Below, piece by piece: positions 22,567 through 35,704 of a stretch of DNA of 64,000 nt. The stretch lies in the NCBI RefSeq assembly GCF_907164915.1, contig NC_061869.1:10589721-10653720 (forward strand), read 5' to 3'. Under the pieces are notes generated by a model, which saw only the letters and a program-made list of their open reading frames with translations, had not been told where the DNA came from and ran no database searches. Each line of letters begins with the position of its first letter. Position 1 is the stretch's first letter. The position numbers and the translations under genes are program-made. Source of the stretch: Impatiens glandulifera (taxonomy: Eukaryota; Streptophyta; Magnoliopsida; Ericales; Balsaminaceae).

Positions 22567-23295
22567 CTAGTAGTGAGATGGTCCAATAGCCGGAGTTCTT
22601 CTAGAACTTGCTCTGTCTATCCGGTAGATGAATGCCCGAATCCTCTCCTTCGTCAGCAGCTGATTAGGATAGAGGGTGGCTCCTCGACCGAGGTAGACAT
22701 AAATGTCAAAGAACATACCACATAGCTGAGGAGCAAATCCTCTTTTGTGGAAAAGATCATCTTCTTCAGGTTGTTGAAGATGATCCTGGACTAGTTGACC
22801 GAAGTGCCTTCGATGATGGCAACCATCATTTCGAAGACCTTTTGGGTGTAGGATTGAGTATTTGCCTTGGCAAAAATATTCTTACTTAGGATCTCACTCA
22901 GAATCTGAAATTCACTTTGGAGGGAATCTTCCATAAGTGTTGACCGGAGTCATGGAACCAGAAAAGTGGTGGCGTATCTCATTGATGACCATCAGTGAGA
23001 AGTTGAAATTAGTGAGACCTTCAGTAGGTAGTCCGCAACTAAATGCGAGATCTACCTCACTAAAGATGAATGATTTGCCTTGGACTTTGGCAAGGATAAG
23101 ATCCTCCCGAATGACCCTAACGATGTTGAAAAATTCAGTAACTACATCATAGTCTATGATGTATTTATCCTCCAAAAGAGGTCTTAAACCGGAACATTCA
23201 ATGGACCGAAAAAGCGCTTGGATTTCAACATCTTCAGAATGTGAGACCGATTAAAAATCGGCAAGTAGACTTTTGTTGGCAAGGAAACTAGACAT
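22567..23295 (-). pseudogene. A' paralog remnant
   Basis: A copy of gene A (45956-46687), ATG at 23295, natural-looking stop TAG at 22567-22569. It is broken by TAA at codon 14 (GAA in A), by a small deletion near 22930 (frameshift and TGA), and by a TGA at the NW motif. It keeps ten bases near 22982-23000 that A has lost, giving INEIRHHFS in frame. Recognisable words are DVVTEFF, VQGKSFIFSEVDLAF and GLPTEGL (all in the 23175-22912 open stretch) and KVFEMM further on. A TATA-like TATTTAATAG sits at 23357-23366. Confidence 0.75.
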
Positions 23296-24040
23296 TTTTG
23301 CTTGAGGATTTTCTTATGTTTGATAGAGATTGTGATTTAAGATGAGAATGAATGAGCTATTAAATAGCCAAGAAATCGGTTAGTGTATCTAGTTTCATTC
23401 TAAGTATAGTTAGATATGGATGATGGTCATTTCCAAGACAACTAATGATGAAAAAGCAGATATGAATTATATTTTCAAGAAATTTCTGTTTTGATGAATT
23501 GTCAGTCTTTCATTTAAACAGTGATAGACATAAGTCTTCACGTTCTTTGAGAATAAACTATTTTATTTTTCACAGAATTTTGTTCAAGCATATATGACAA
23601 ACATTGTCCAGTTGTCCCATGTTGAATGGAAAATGAAATCACCAAAATAAAAGTGTAAATAATCGGTTGGCTTTTGATGACCGGTTTAACGAGATATATT
23701 ATTATGTTCTGAAAAGATACCGCTGTTAGGCGACATTTATTCAGTTTAGAAAATAATTTCATCTGTTTTATCCGACTCACTTAGACTACTCGATTTGTTT
23801 ATAGAAATTCCGGTGAAATGATCTAACCGATCTCAACCAGAAACAACTGTTCAGTTTTACATACTCGAATTCTTATCCTTTTATGCATATAAAAAATGCA
23901 TGTAAATGCTTGATCGGTTTTTAAATAAGATGCATACATTTTGAAAGATCCGATCAGTTTTATAAAAATACTAAAAGCATGATTTGAGAAGCGTGAGCTT
24001 CTCCCTGAGATCATGCCCAGTTTTTCATGAGAGTAGGCAT
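23296..24040 (-). other. Spacer between copia pol and A'
   Basis: No ORF is supported here. The right half contains the GAGAAGC hairpin (23986-24003), 38 bp after the pol stop. From 23300 to 23525 it is the A' upstream region, shared with 46690-46917. At 23525 the match to the second array ends, because that copy is cut at a TA run. Confidence 0.5.
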
Positions 24041-27000
24041 TTAAGAAATAAGTTGACTGCTGTCGGCAAGTCCTAAAATAGTTCTGAGATACGAGAACTT
24101 AGCTTCTTGTAGTGGCTTCGTGAAGATGTCGGCCACATGTTGGTCGGTCGAAACATATTCCAACCGGATGTGCTTCTGCTGCACATGCTCTCGGATGAAA
24201 TGATGTGTAATGTCAATATGCTTGGTTCTCGAGTGCAACACCGGATTATATGTTATCGCTATTGCACTAGTGTTGTCACAAAAGATCGGAGGTTCCTCGG
24301 CAGTAATCCCAAAATCCCTCAGTTGATGGTTGATCTAGAGGAGTTGAGCACAACAGCTTCTAGCCGCAAGATATTCCGACTCTGCAGTAGAAGTAACAAC
24401 CGATGTCTGCTTTTTGCTGTACCAGGAGACAAGCCAGTCACCTAAGAACTAGCATGTCCCACTGGTACTCTTACGATCGATTTTACAGTCTGCGTCAAAA
24501 TAACTCGTTAGGTTTAAACTGGAATCCTTCAGATACCACAGTCCCACATCTTGAGTTCCTTTTAGATATTTTAAAATTCTTTTAGCTGTAGTGTAATACG
24601 ATTGTTTAGAATTAGCCTAAAATCTTTCGCACACTCCAACCGCAAACAAGATGTCCGGTCGGCTGGCTGTCAGGTACAAAAGTGAATCGATAATCCCACG
24701 GTAAGCCATTAAGTCCACTCTTTGACCGTCCTCATCTTTATCCATCTTGATCGATGAGCTCATTAGGGTGGAGGCTGCAGAGCAGTTCTCCATCCTAAAC
24801 TTCATTAGCAACTCCTTTGTGTACTTAGATTGATTAATGAAGGTTCATCCTTCGATCTGCCGAACCTGGAGACCTAAAAAGAAACTCAACTCCCCCATCA
24901 TACTCATTTCAAATTTATCGGTCATCATCTTTAAAAATTTGTCACATAGTTTAGGGTCAGTTAACCGGAAAATAATATCATCCACATAAATTTGAACAAG
25001 TAAAATATGTCTATTTTTCTCAAATTTAAATATGGTCTTATCTACCGATCCTATGGTAAAATCATGGTTGAATTTTTTTTGTCAAAGTGTCATACTAATC
25101 TCTAGGAGCTTGTTTCAAACCGTAAAAGGCTTTATCCAACCGGTACACTTGACTAATTAAATTCGAATTTTTAAAACTTGGAGGTTGCTCAAATACATCT
25201 CCTCACTTAATTCACCGTTTAAAAATGCACTTTTAACATCCATTTGAAAAACTTTAAAATTCTTGAAAGCTGCAAAGGATAGAAAAATTCTAATGGCTTC
25301 AAGTCTGGCCATATGAGCAAATGATTCTTCAAAATCAATGCCTTCTTAATGTTTATACCCTTGGGCCACTAATCTGGCCTTGTTCCTCATAACAAAATTG
25401 TTTTCATTGAGTTTATTTCTAAACACCCATCTTGTTCCTATGATCGATTGATTTTCCGGTCTTGGAACTAAGTGTCAGACTTTATTCCTCTCAAACTAGT
25501 TCAATTTCTCTTGCATTGCTAAAATCTAATATGGATCTAACAATGCTTCATCCACATTTTTCAGCTCAATCTGGGATATGAAAGCAGAGTTTTCATATTC
25601 TTCCAACAGTTGGTGCCTAGTTTGGATGGGTAGTGAGGGGTTACCTATAATAAGCTCAGGAGAATGATCTCTGTTCCTTTTAAAATTCGGTCCAGAAATG
25701 TCTTCTAAATGATCTGTTATTTGATCAAGGTTAGACAGATCGGTAGGCTAAATAGAGTCAAACCGACCGATTTCCTCAACAGACACTAAGGTGTCAACTT
25801 CCTGTTGTGAGGCAGCTTGATCCGACTGAATCTCAACACTAACCGTTTGGTCATAGACAAATCTTTTATAGACCGGAACCTGATCTTCACCATCAGATTG
25901 AATATTTAAGTTTTTCAATCTGTTGTGTAGATCAAAGGATGATGCGGTGTTACTTTCAACCGATTCATCAAAAACAACATAAAAAGATTCTTCAAAAGTT
26001 AAGGTCCTAGTGTTATACACTCTATATGCTTTACTTACTATAGAATAACCCAACATTATTCCAACATCAGATTTTGCATCGAAAGCAGTCAGATAAGTTT
26101 TGCCATTAATATGAATGTAACACTTATAGCCAAAGATCCTAAGATACCGGATGTTAGGAACTCTGTCATGGTATACTTCAAACAGTGTTTTGTTGAGCCG
26201 TTTTTTAATCATAGACCGGTTTTGTGTATAAAATGCAGTGTTGATAGCCTCGGTCCAAAACTTTTGAGCAATACCCAAATTGGCTATCATGGACCTTGCG
26301 ACTTCCTTGAGAGTTCAGTTTCTTCTCTCGGCCAGTCCATTTTGTTGAGGTGTTCTAGAACTAGACAACTCATGTCTAATGTCGGATTCCTCAAAAATGC
26401 AGTCAAAGTACTATTTGTAAACTCAGTTCCTCTATCACTTTTAATCTTATTTATGCGTATAGATTTCTCATTCTGTAATCTTTTAAGCAGTTTAATCAAA
26501 TTAGGTGTGACTTTATGTTTAGATACCAAAAATATCACCCAAGTATATCTAGATTAATCATCACTAACTACCATAGTATAATGTATACCGCCTAGACTTG
26601 TGGCCCTAATCGGTCCAAATAAGTCTATGTGAAGCAATTCTAAACATCGGCTAGATTGTGTTTTCCCTTTACTTTTAAAAGTTGATTTTATTTGTTTTCC
26701 CATTTGACATGCATACTTTATCTTTGGTAAATTTCATGTTAGGCATTCCTTGAACTAATTCTTTGATACAGATGTAGTTTATGGTTTTGAAATTCAAATG
26801 ATTTAACCTTTTATGCCAAAGCCAGTTTTGATCATTCTTAGCTATCATGCAAACTGTGTTATCAGTTTTAGTTTTCCAGTCTACTTTGTAAATGTTTCAT
26901 AACCTATTTCCGGTTAGTAAAGTGTTACCATGTGGACTCTTAACTAAGCATGCATGTTTATGAAATTCTACAGTGTATCCTATATCGCACATTTGACTAA

Positions 27001-29030
27001 TACTCAGCAAATTAAAATACAAGTTTTCAACAAGAAGCGCGTTATTTATAGTCAGGTTGCCATGGACAATCTTACCCTTGCCCACAACTCTACCTTTAGA
27101 GTTGTCCAAAAAAATTATCATTGCACCAGTTTCCTGAACAATATCGGTCAATAAGCTGTTGTTTCTAATCATGTGTCTGGAGCAACCACTGTCCAGATAC
27201 CATTTAGAGTTTCCCAGCCGCTTGTTCTTCTTAACCTGCAAAATACAAATATTTACACATATTTGGTACCCACATTCACTTGGGTCCGCGGTTGATTAGT
27301 CCCTTAGGAATCCACACTTTAATTATTTGTATGAGTTTCCCAGTGATGGTCTTAACGCTTTTACATGTACTAGGCTTCACATCCCTCTGTCTGCCTCTTA
27401 GTACTTCATTATGTTTCGGTGAAATTTGAAGACTTCTTTCTACTCTTCGGTTGGATTCTCTTCTAACTGGCCTGATGGCTTTCCTTCTCTCAAGATGAAG
27501 CCACTTTGCCGTATCAATTGGACCTACATATTTTAATTCTTTGGCCAATTTTAAATCATGAACTGCTTCGTTGTTGGTTGAAAGAACTCTTGACAAAGCT
27601 TATGAATGGAAGCTTGTCCTTACTGAGTTTCAAATCATGGGAAGATTTCCATTTAGCCGATACCGAATTTACATTTGTGCTGTCTCTGATAACTCAACAT
27701 CTGGCTTACAACTTCACTTGATCTCTTCCAAGCAACCATCATATATTTTGATCTTTCATTTTCTTCAGTTAACGATTGTACTGTCTACTTGAGCTTCTCA
27801 TTTTCACAAGATAGTTCAGTCGATTCATCGGTCTTAGTTCCACTCGGCTCACCGGTTTGGAAGTTGCTCGGTTCATTGGTGTGGAAGTTCAGTTGGGTTG
27901 GTACAAGAGTTGAAAGGTTCTTGAACTCAATAACCATGTAATTGAGAGCAGTAACCAAGTCTTCTCGGGTAAATTCTTCACAAGAGAAATCAAATACCTC
28001 TTTTTCATTAGCCATGAGGTAGGTGATTCCTTCGTCATCGTTGTCCGAGTCGGTATGAGCCCACAAGCTCCCACCATCGTCGGCTATCAATGCTTTCTAA
28101 ATCTCCTTGCATTCACCGGTTTGCTGATGATCACTCCTTTAGTTGTTATCAGCTGGTTTCTAGTCGTCTCTTCTTGGTCTTCTGCATTTCCGACCTGTAG
28201 TGACTTAAGGCATTACAATTTAAAAATCTAACGTTAGATTTGTCACCGTAGTTGTAGTTGTAGTTGTTTGATGGTTGATTCTTCTTCATGAATTTTCCGA
28301 ATTTCTTTGCTAACATGGCCATCGCATCCTCACTAAACTACTCAGCGATTTTGACTAGTACAGGAGTTGCTGGTTCCACCGATGTCACAAGGGCTCTAGT
28401 CGCGGTTGACATTGAGGCTTCATCTTCGATTTGGGATCTCATCTCGAATTTATATGCCTTCAAGTCTTCAAACACATCGTGCAGCTTCATTTTATGGAGG
28501 TTGTTGGACTCTCACATCACCATAGTCTTTATATCCCAAACGTTGGGAAGAGATCTCGATGCCTTGATAATAGTTTCCTTGTTATCATACTTCTTTCCAA
28601 GTGCAAAAAGCTCATTCACTACACTGGTAAACCGATCACTGAACTCTTTCATGGTTTCATCGGGCATCATCTTAATATTTTTGAACTTTTGAGTGACCAC
28701 CAGTATCTTGTTCTCCTTGGTTATTTCATTTCCTTCATGGAGTTGTATTATTGTCTCCCATGCTTCCTTTGCAGTTTTACATTCTTTGACTTTGCCAAAT
28801 GTATTTATATCTAGAGATTTGAAGATGTGGATCCTGCAATGATTATACAGGTTGTTCCTTCTTTTATCATTGACCGTACATTCACTTCTTTCCTTCTCAA
28901 TCTTTATCAGACCATCAAATATGATGAACATCATCTCGTCATCCATAGTGGTCAGGTGCAAGTGCATACGAATCTTCCAATCAGCAAACTCTTCACTTTC
29001 TAGCATTGGCAATTTCTCGCTGAAAGTCAT
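24041..29030 (-). pseudogene. SIRE-like Ty1/copia gag-pol, decayed
   Basis: On the minus strand gag starts at ATG 29030 (FADWKIRMH, AWETIIQLHEGNE, TMKEFSDRFTSV), with TGA at 28512-28514. Its CCHC knuckle near 28190 has lost cysteines. An acidic gag tail follows (about 28090-27785), then the protease WYLDSGCSRH (about 27210-27180), integrase pieces (26538-25748), RT with YVDD at 24977-24988, and RNase H ending at 24041 (HSRTKHIDITHHF, KPL). Numerous stops and frameshifts make it non-coding today. It lies between a 5' LTR at 29084 and the A'B'C' remnants; no 3' LTR is seen on the left. Confidence 0.85.
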
Positions 29031-29070
29031 GCTTGCTTGCTTTGAGTTGCTTGAGTGTTGAGACTAACTT

Positions 29071-29081
29071 CTTTGATACCA
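29071..29081 (-). promoter_or_regulatory. Primer-binding site of the SIRE-like element
   Basis: The minus strand reads TGGTATCAAAG two bases after the LTR end. This is complementary to the 3' end of initiator methionine tRNA (the usual plant copia PBS is TGGTATCAGAGC), with one change. Confidence 0.75.
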
Positions 29082-29083
29082 CT

Positions 29084-30290
29084 TGATGGGATCAGGATCG
29101 CCGATAGAGGACCGGGGTCCGGCTAAAGGAGAAAGCTTACACACTCACCACAGTTGATACTAATCCAGTTAGAGATTAACACCGGTCTTAACACCACACA
29201 AACTATTACAAACTCTTGAACCAGGTTCAAGGGAAGAAATGTTTATTTCAGCCTGAAACAACACATACAAATCAGACAGAAATAAGAACGGAGAAGGATC
29301 AGTTGGAATAGTGAAATGTCGATTCAGATAGTAAAATGACCGGGAAGAAGAAAGAACACAACACAATGATTTTATGGATGTTCGGAGATAAATCTTCTAC
29401 GTCACCCCTTCTTCTCAAACAATGAGGAGGATATTCACTAGGAATATTCAAACACACAATACAATCTGTCAAGTGATCAAGGCTTATTTACTACTTGATA
29501 TTTGACTTACAACTCTTCACACAGAATAAGAATTACAATACACTGGACAATATGTAAATACGAAGAACACTTAACACTTCCGAAAGAATGAATCAATTGG
29601 TTTCTCACTTGATAGCTCTATAACTTGATTTTGAGAAAATCGTTGCTACTTTCTTTAGTTTCTCCTTTTATAGTGGAAATATGACAACGGTCATATTTCT
29701 CTCTCTGATTTGTTGTTCAAAAGGAGAAGCATTGCATTAAATGCGGTTGAGGCTTTCCAAGGCATGAGACAACCGACATGATTTGTCTTTACTTGACTTT
29801 ATCATTCTGGCGGTTTTGACAGTTACATGCTCCTAGGAAGTTGCTTTTGTACTTATACCAAAATGGGTAACTGCACACTTGACAGTCTTCTGCTGCCTAC
29901 AGTCTGTTCAACTAATTTATATCAAAATAGAAATGGCACAGTCTGAACCTTTGAGATCTTACTTATGCACATTCCCAAAGAGATCTGTTTGCACCAAAAT
30001 GTCAACTACCAACATTTCCATATTTTTGATTTTGTCTTTGAATAATTTGCCCGTTGGAAATGTACGTTGGCTTAGAATTTTTAGGAAGTTGAACCAACCG
30101 GACATCATCGATTGACCGGTCCTACCGAAACGTAGCGACCGATCAAAGGAAAGGATTCACCGATCTTGAAGTTGAGTCGAGTCGGTCTTCTGAGGAGATC
30201 GGTCAACGGTTTGTGCCGCTTTAGAGGAATTGGTTTGACCGGCCAATTGAAAATATGACTGCTCCTTGTTTTTCATGCACAAAAGATTGA
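29084..30290 (-). mobile_element. 5' LTR of the SIRE-like copia element (right edge approximate)
   Basis: On the minus strand it ends ..GATCCTGATCCCATCA just before the PBS and has a TATA box TATAAAAGG at 29664-29672. It shares GAAGAAGGGGTGA and CTCCGAACATCCATAA with the solo LTR at 18379, and its terminal part with 1-231. The outer edge lies between about 30240 and 30300; I could not fix the TG terminus or a target duplication. Confidence 0.75.
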
Positions 30291-31760
30291 ATTTGATTAA
30301 ATTCTTTAGATAGTTAATTACTTATTAATTAACTATTTAATTTATCTAACAACTTAACCTTTAACCTAAATAAACAAGATTTATTTTGATTAAATTCATT
30401 TAATAATTATTATATAAATTTACTTGATTATTTAGATTAAACTAACAATAAATAAGATAGAAAATTGACATAATCTGTATATTATAAATGACTTCAATAT
30501 TAATTTATCTTTGTTGAGATTTAAATTATATATCCAAGGATCTGGTCCCATCATTTTAATTGCAGATGAGACTTACTGAAGTCATATGAGATGTGTCAAC
30601 ACTAGATCTGATGATATAATCTTATTATTATATTAAGTAATATATCATAATTATATATATATATATTAACAAATTATAACAATCATGTGAAATATTATAA
30701 TAATATATATTATTATATTAATTTTGTATATTTACAATTTATTATTTATAAGATATATATATATATAAATGATGTTTAATTTTCAAATTATCCGGATTAC
30801 CGGATCGAGAGGTGTGGTTAATTTGAATATATATATATATATATGAGAATAAATGATTTTTTGGGTCGGATTGTGGTTGACACTAGGGGTGTAAACGAGC
30901 TATGCCGAGCTCGTACTAGCCCTGACTCGAGTTCGGCTCGACTCGTTTTTTATTGGATCGGCTCGAGCTTTTAATATTAAGCTCGAACTCGGCTCAATCA
31001 AATAACTATAGGCTCGAGTTCGGCTCGATAAGCTCGAAGCTCGAATTTAAATATATTTATATATAAATATCTTATATTAAAAAAAATATAAATCACCCTT
31101 CATAAATCACTTGTTCACCAAAATAATATTTCATATCCTTAGTTACATATTAATAAAAAAAAAGACAACCATAAATCAAAATATAGCTCATAAAACATAA
31201 AATTTCAGCAGCATGCGTCATGCGTGTTCATCTCAAATTTCAGCAATATGCGTGGTCATCTCAATCAAAAATTCTCGATCATACAACTTGTATTACTACA
31301 TACATTGATTAAAATAAAGTTATAGTATACTCAAATAATAATATAATAATTGCGCTAGAAAAACAAATTAAACAAATTAGAAAGAACTAAAATATAATTT
31401 ACCTTAAGAGTTGGAGGTTAAAAGAATAATTTCTTGATAAGTTTTTTCCTTCTGTAAAAAGAAATAATCATATAAGTGATTAAAATTTAGTGATATATAA
31501 TGAGTTATGTCAACAACTACTATATAGATTTAGTGCTTAAAGAGAGCAATAACTAAACAAGATTTAGGGTTTTACCTGACCGAGATTTAGGGTTTCGAAA
31601 CGAGATGTAAGTTTGTTGAAGAAGTATCAATGGACAGTCTCTTGAGTCTTCTTGCAAAATAGTTTTGAAAAATAAAATACTTTATATTAAAATAAAAATA
31701 CATTTATATCTTATAAAATATAATATATTGAGATTACATATATTAAATAATATTACAATA
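30291..31760. repeat. Duplicated repeat module, left part (module 2)
   Basis: Collinear with 11083-12488 and without the 470-bp insertion seen there. It contains a TA run (about 30648-30665), a Helitron-like block (30770-30850, GATGTTTAATTTTCAAATTA), the GCTCGA-rich block opening ACACTAGGGGTGTAAACGAG (30880-31050), and AT-rich spacer with no gene. Confidence 0.65.
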
Positions 31761-31761
31761 T

Positions 31762-31995
31762 ACGCGGACGATCGGCACGGGCGACACGATCGACACAGAC
31801 AACAAGATTGGTACAGCGGCACGATATGCACAGACAGAAAGGCACATACGACACGATATTGTCTTGCACCATAAGTCATCAAATCGACATCGAAATTACC
31901 ATTAATCAAAGGAAGCGCCATCGACACAAGCGGCACGACACGATCGACATAGACGACACAATAGGCACAAGGAGGCACGGGACGATCGACACGGG
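31762..31995 (+). repeat. CGACACGATCGACACAG minisatellite, module 2
   Basis: The counterpart of 12489-12740, with units such as GGCACGGGCGACACGATCGA. Unit order and number differ slightly from module 1, as expected for slippage after duplication. Confidence 0.7.
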
Positions 31996-32029
31996 CATCC
32001 CGGTATTGTCTTGCGCCGTTCATTAAGTG

Positions 32030-32205
32030 TTGCTAGTTTAGGGTTTCTTGTACATTTGTAAGCGTCGTTAGATTTTGCCCTCGATTGCGGTTTACTTTTG
32101 ATTATCTCTTAGGGTTTCTGCAATTAATTTGTTCTATTACTCTGTCTCTGCCATTATGGGGAAGGGGGAGAACAAAAGTAATAAATCAAAAGAAGTTAGG
32201 GTGTG
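32030..32205 (+). pseudogene. Truncated first exon of an unidentified gene, module 2
   Basis: A leader with TTTAGGGTTTCTTG and CTTAGGGTTTCTGC precedes ATG 32156 and the frame MGKGENKSNKSKEVR. It is interrupted by GTGTGTTTGATGAGGG at the same place as at 12950, so the interruption predates the module duplication. The missing remainder of the gene is not in this window. Confidence 0.4.
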
Positions 32206-32428
32206 TTTGATGAGGGAAATTGGAATTGGAATTAGCATTAGAATTCTAATTCCAATTCCATGAGAATTGGCTTTGAATTAGAATTCAATTCCTATGTTTG
32301 GAAACATTATAGAATTGTAATTCAATTCCAATTCCTATGTTTGGAAAAATGATAGAATTGTAATTAAATTCAAATTCCTATGTTTGTAAAATAAAATATC
32401 GGTTCAAAATGTTAACTTCTTAAATATA
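32205..32428 (+). repeat. AATTCCAATTCC element preceding the array, module 2
   Basis: The counterpart of 12950-13185, with AATTGGAATTGGAATTAGC and AATTCAATTCCTATGTTTGG words. It borders the large inverted minisatellite. Confidence 0.45.
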
Positions 32429-34025
32429 TTTTCACGTTTTTGGCACGTTTAATAAGTTTTGACATGTTAACACATTTAACACGTTTTTGACATGTTTAAC
32501 ATGTATAACACGTTTTTTTACATGTTTAACACGTTTTTGGCACGTTTTAACACGTTTTTGACACGTTTTCACACTTAAAACATATTTTCACACGTTTAAC
32601 ATATTTTACGATTTTGACATTTTTAATACGTTTAACATATTTCATACATTATGACAAGTTTAACACGTTTTTTCACGTTTTTGACATGTTTAACACATTT
32701 TTCACACGTTTAACATGTTTTCACATTTTTTGCACGTTAAACACATTTTTGGTATGTCTAACACGTTTTACACATTTTTGACACGTTTAACACGTTTTTT
32801 ACTATTTGGCACGTTTAACACGTTTTTCACGTTTAAAACGTTTTTCACACATTTTTCACGTTTTTGGCACATTAACACGTTTTAGATATTTTTAATATGT
32901 TTAACATTTTTTTCACATGTTTTGATAAGATTAACACGTTTTTCACATTTTTGGCACGTTTAAACATGTTTTTGACACGTTTTCACACTTAAAACACATT
33001 TTCACACGTTTAACATGTTTTTCACGTTTTTGGTATGTTTAACACGTTTTTGACATTTTTAATACGTTTAACATATTTTCACACGTTTTGACAAGTTTAA
33101 CATGTTTTTCATGTTTTAGGCATGTTTTTCATGTTTTTGGCACGTTTTTGACATGTTTAACACGTTTTTCACACATTTAACATGTTTTCACGTTTTTACA
33201 CGTTAAACATGTTTTTGGCATATTTAACACGTTTTACACATTTTTGACACGTTTAACACGTTTTTTACATTTTGGCACGTTTTTCACGTTTAACACGTTT
33301 TTTACGTTTTGGCACATTTTATACATTTTTGGTACGTTTTACACATTTTTGGCACGTTTAACACTTTTTAACACGTTTTTGGTATGTTTCACACATTTTG
33401 ACAAGTTTAACACATTTTAAACATGTCACAAGTGTGTTAAACGGACCAAAATGTATTAAACATGTCAAAATGTAGTAATGTGCCAAGATTTATCAAACGT
33501 GTTAAACGTGCCAAAAACGTAAAAACGTGTTAAACGTGTCAAAAACATGTTTAACATGCCAAAAACATGATAAACATGTTTAATGTGTTAAAAACGTGTT
33601 AGACATGTCAAAAACGTAAAAACATGTTAAACGTATCAAAAATGTGTTAAACATGCCAAATAAGTAAAAAACTTGTTAAACGTGCCAAAACGTGAAAAAC
33701 ATGTTAAAATGTGTCAAACGTGTCAAAAACGTAAAAAAATATGTGAAACGTGTCAACGTGTTAAACATGTTTAATGTGTTTATAACGTTTTAAACGTGTT
33801 AAAAACATGAAAACGTGCCAAATATGTGAAAAACTTGTTAAATGTGTCAAAACATTAAAAACGTGTTAAACGTGTCAAAAACATGGTAAACGTGTCAAAA
33901 ACGTGTTAAACGTGTCAAAAACTGATAAACATGTTTAATGTGTTAAAACGTGTTAAATGTGTTAAAAACGTGTTAAATGTGTCAAAAACATGAAAACGTG
34001 TCAAAAACGTGTCAAAACATGTTAA
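32429..34025. repeat. Convergent (inverted) CACGTTTAACACGTTTTTGA minisatellite, array 2
   Basis: The sister of 13186-14835. The T-rich orientation runs to about 33415, then flips at ACATTTTAAACATGTCACAA to the A-rich complement up to 34025. The flip sequence is the same in both arrays, so the inversion is ancestral. It sits about 0.7-2.3 kb upstream of expansin copy 3. Confidence 0.8.
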
Positions 34026-34370
34026 AATATCTGAATTGCCGGATTGAGAGATGTGATTAATTTAAATATAAATGTGAGAGTAAATTAAAAATTGTATTAC
34101 ATTTTTACTTCTCGATTTTTATATAATTATTCGCGCATTTGCATGGACCAGGTACTAATATTATATAATGAGAAAATGATATTAAATGAAAAATAATTTA
34201 GCATGAAAACTTAAAACTCTAAATATCACTTTTTACATTTGTAAGTACTCAACTCTCATATAGTCTCATGCACTAAATCAATTTTAAATATTCAAAATTT
34301 AATTTTTAATTTTAACAAACACATGAAGATAGTGATAAATTATATTTATATAAAATTAATTATGGAAGAG

Positions 34371-34409
<39 letters not shown>

Positions 34410-34734
34410 AATATATAATTTATTAATAAAATAAGAAAAAAAATAGATATAATTATAAGAAAGATAAATGAATGACTTAAGAAGTGTAGAAGTCAATGAT
34501 TTAAGAAAGAGATTGGATAAATATAATTGTATTCTTCTTTACTTTTTACTTTTTAAGAAATTACTCTGGAAAAGTTTAACCTTTTTCCTAAATAATAGGA
34601 TTCATACAATATTTTTTTAGAGAAATGCCTATATAACCAAAGTTTCACTACACAAAATAATAAAATCTAAGAAGATTAATACATATTCATAGAGTTTTCA
34701 TTAAAAAAAAGAAATAACATTGTTGAAATTAGTC
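34026..34734 (+). promoter_or_regulatory. Upstream region of expansin copy 3
   Basis: It contains the Helitron-like block with a degenerate terminal hairpin and GTACTAAT (about 34128-34160), a TA run at 34374-34405, and the conserved proximal promoter with TATATAAC at 34630-34637. Confidence 0.6.
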
Positions 34735-35704
34735 ATGTATTCTCAAGTAAAATTAACATTTTTCATCTTTGTATTATCTTTAATAATGTTTAGTGTATCT
34801 GCATCACCTACTATAGCCACATGGTATGGACCTGCCAATGGTGCTGGTACTGATGGTAAAAAATCATTTTTTATTTACAACATATGTTATTAAATTTGTT
34901 AAAACGAAGAAATTTATGTCTTATATGTAATATATATAAAGGTGGAGCATGTGGATATGGTAATACTGTCGAGTCAAATTATGGAAAATTTGTAACCGCA
35001 GTCGGTAATGGATTATTTAAAGGTGGCCAAGAATGTGGTGCTTGTTATCAGGTTCATTTTTTTTATGTTGTTCATATGAGATGAAACAACTTTTAGATCT
35101 ATTTATTCAACATATCTGTATATAGGTGCAATGTTCGTCACACCCAGCATGTTCAAAAAACCCGATAAAGGTGGTTGTTTCCGATCAATGTCCAGGATGT
35201 AATCCTTTTCAATTTGATCTGAGTGGCACCGCATTTGGAGCCTTAGCATCTACTGGGAAGGCTGCTGAACTCCGTAATGCTGGGAAGATCCAGATAAATT
35301 ACCAACGGTATATATATATATTTATTTATTTATCGATCTTTTTCTTTTACATGTGTTGATATTTTTCGACACAATTTATATGGTATGGGTGCAGGGTTCC
35401 GTGTCAATATGGGAAAAAAATAAAATTTGTAGTCGATAAAGGTTCGAACCCAAATTATATAGCCGTAAATATAGAGGAAGAAGGTGGAGATGGCGACCTC
35501 AGTAAAGTAGAGATTAAACAAGGATCGGGCGAGTTTCGAGTTGCACATCAGATATTCGGGGCTACATGGGGTATCAACTCCTTGGTACCGGGTCCTTTAT
35601 CTATTCGTCTCACCACAAGCAGTGGACGATCTGTCATAGCTAATAACGTTATACCAGCTGGTTGGCACCCTGGTGCAACTTATATTTCCTCCGTTCAATT
35701 TTAA
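34735..35704 (+). CDS. EXPB: Beta-expansin, copy 3 (4 exons, 240 aa)
   Basis: Exons are 34735-34855, 34942-35051, 35126-35307 and 35395-35704, with GT..AG introns; intron 3 has a shorter TA run. The protein differs from copies 1 and 2 only by Q145K (CAA to AAA), at the start of the CBM63 domain; codon 24 also has a silent TCG/TCA change. It has a signal peptide at 1-23, TWYG at 29-32, GACGYG at 42-47 and QFD at 106-108. No breaks. It is probably a secreted wall-loosening protein with the same reservation about QFD. Confidence 0.92.
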
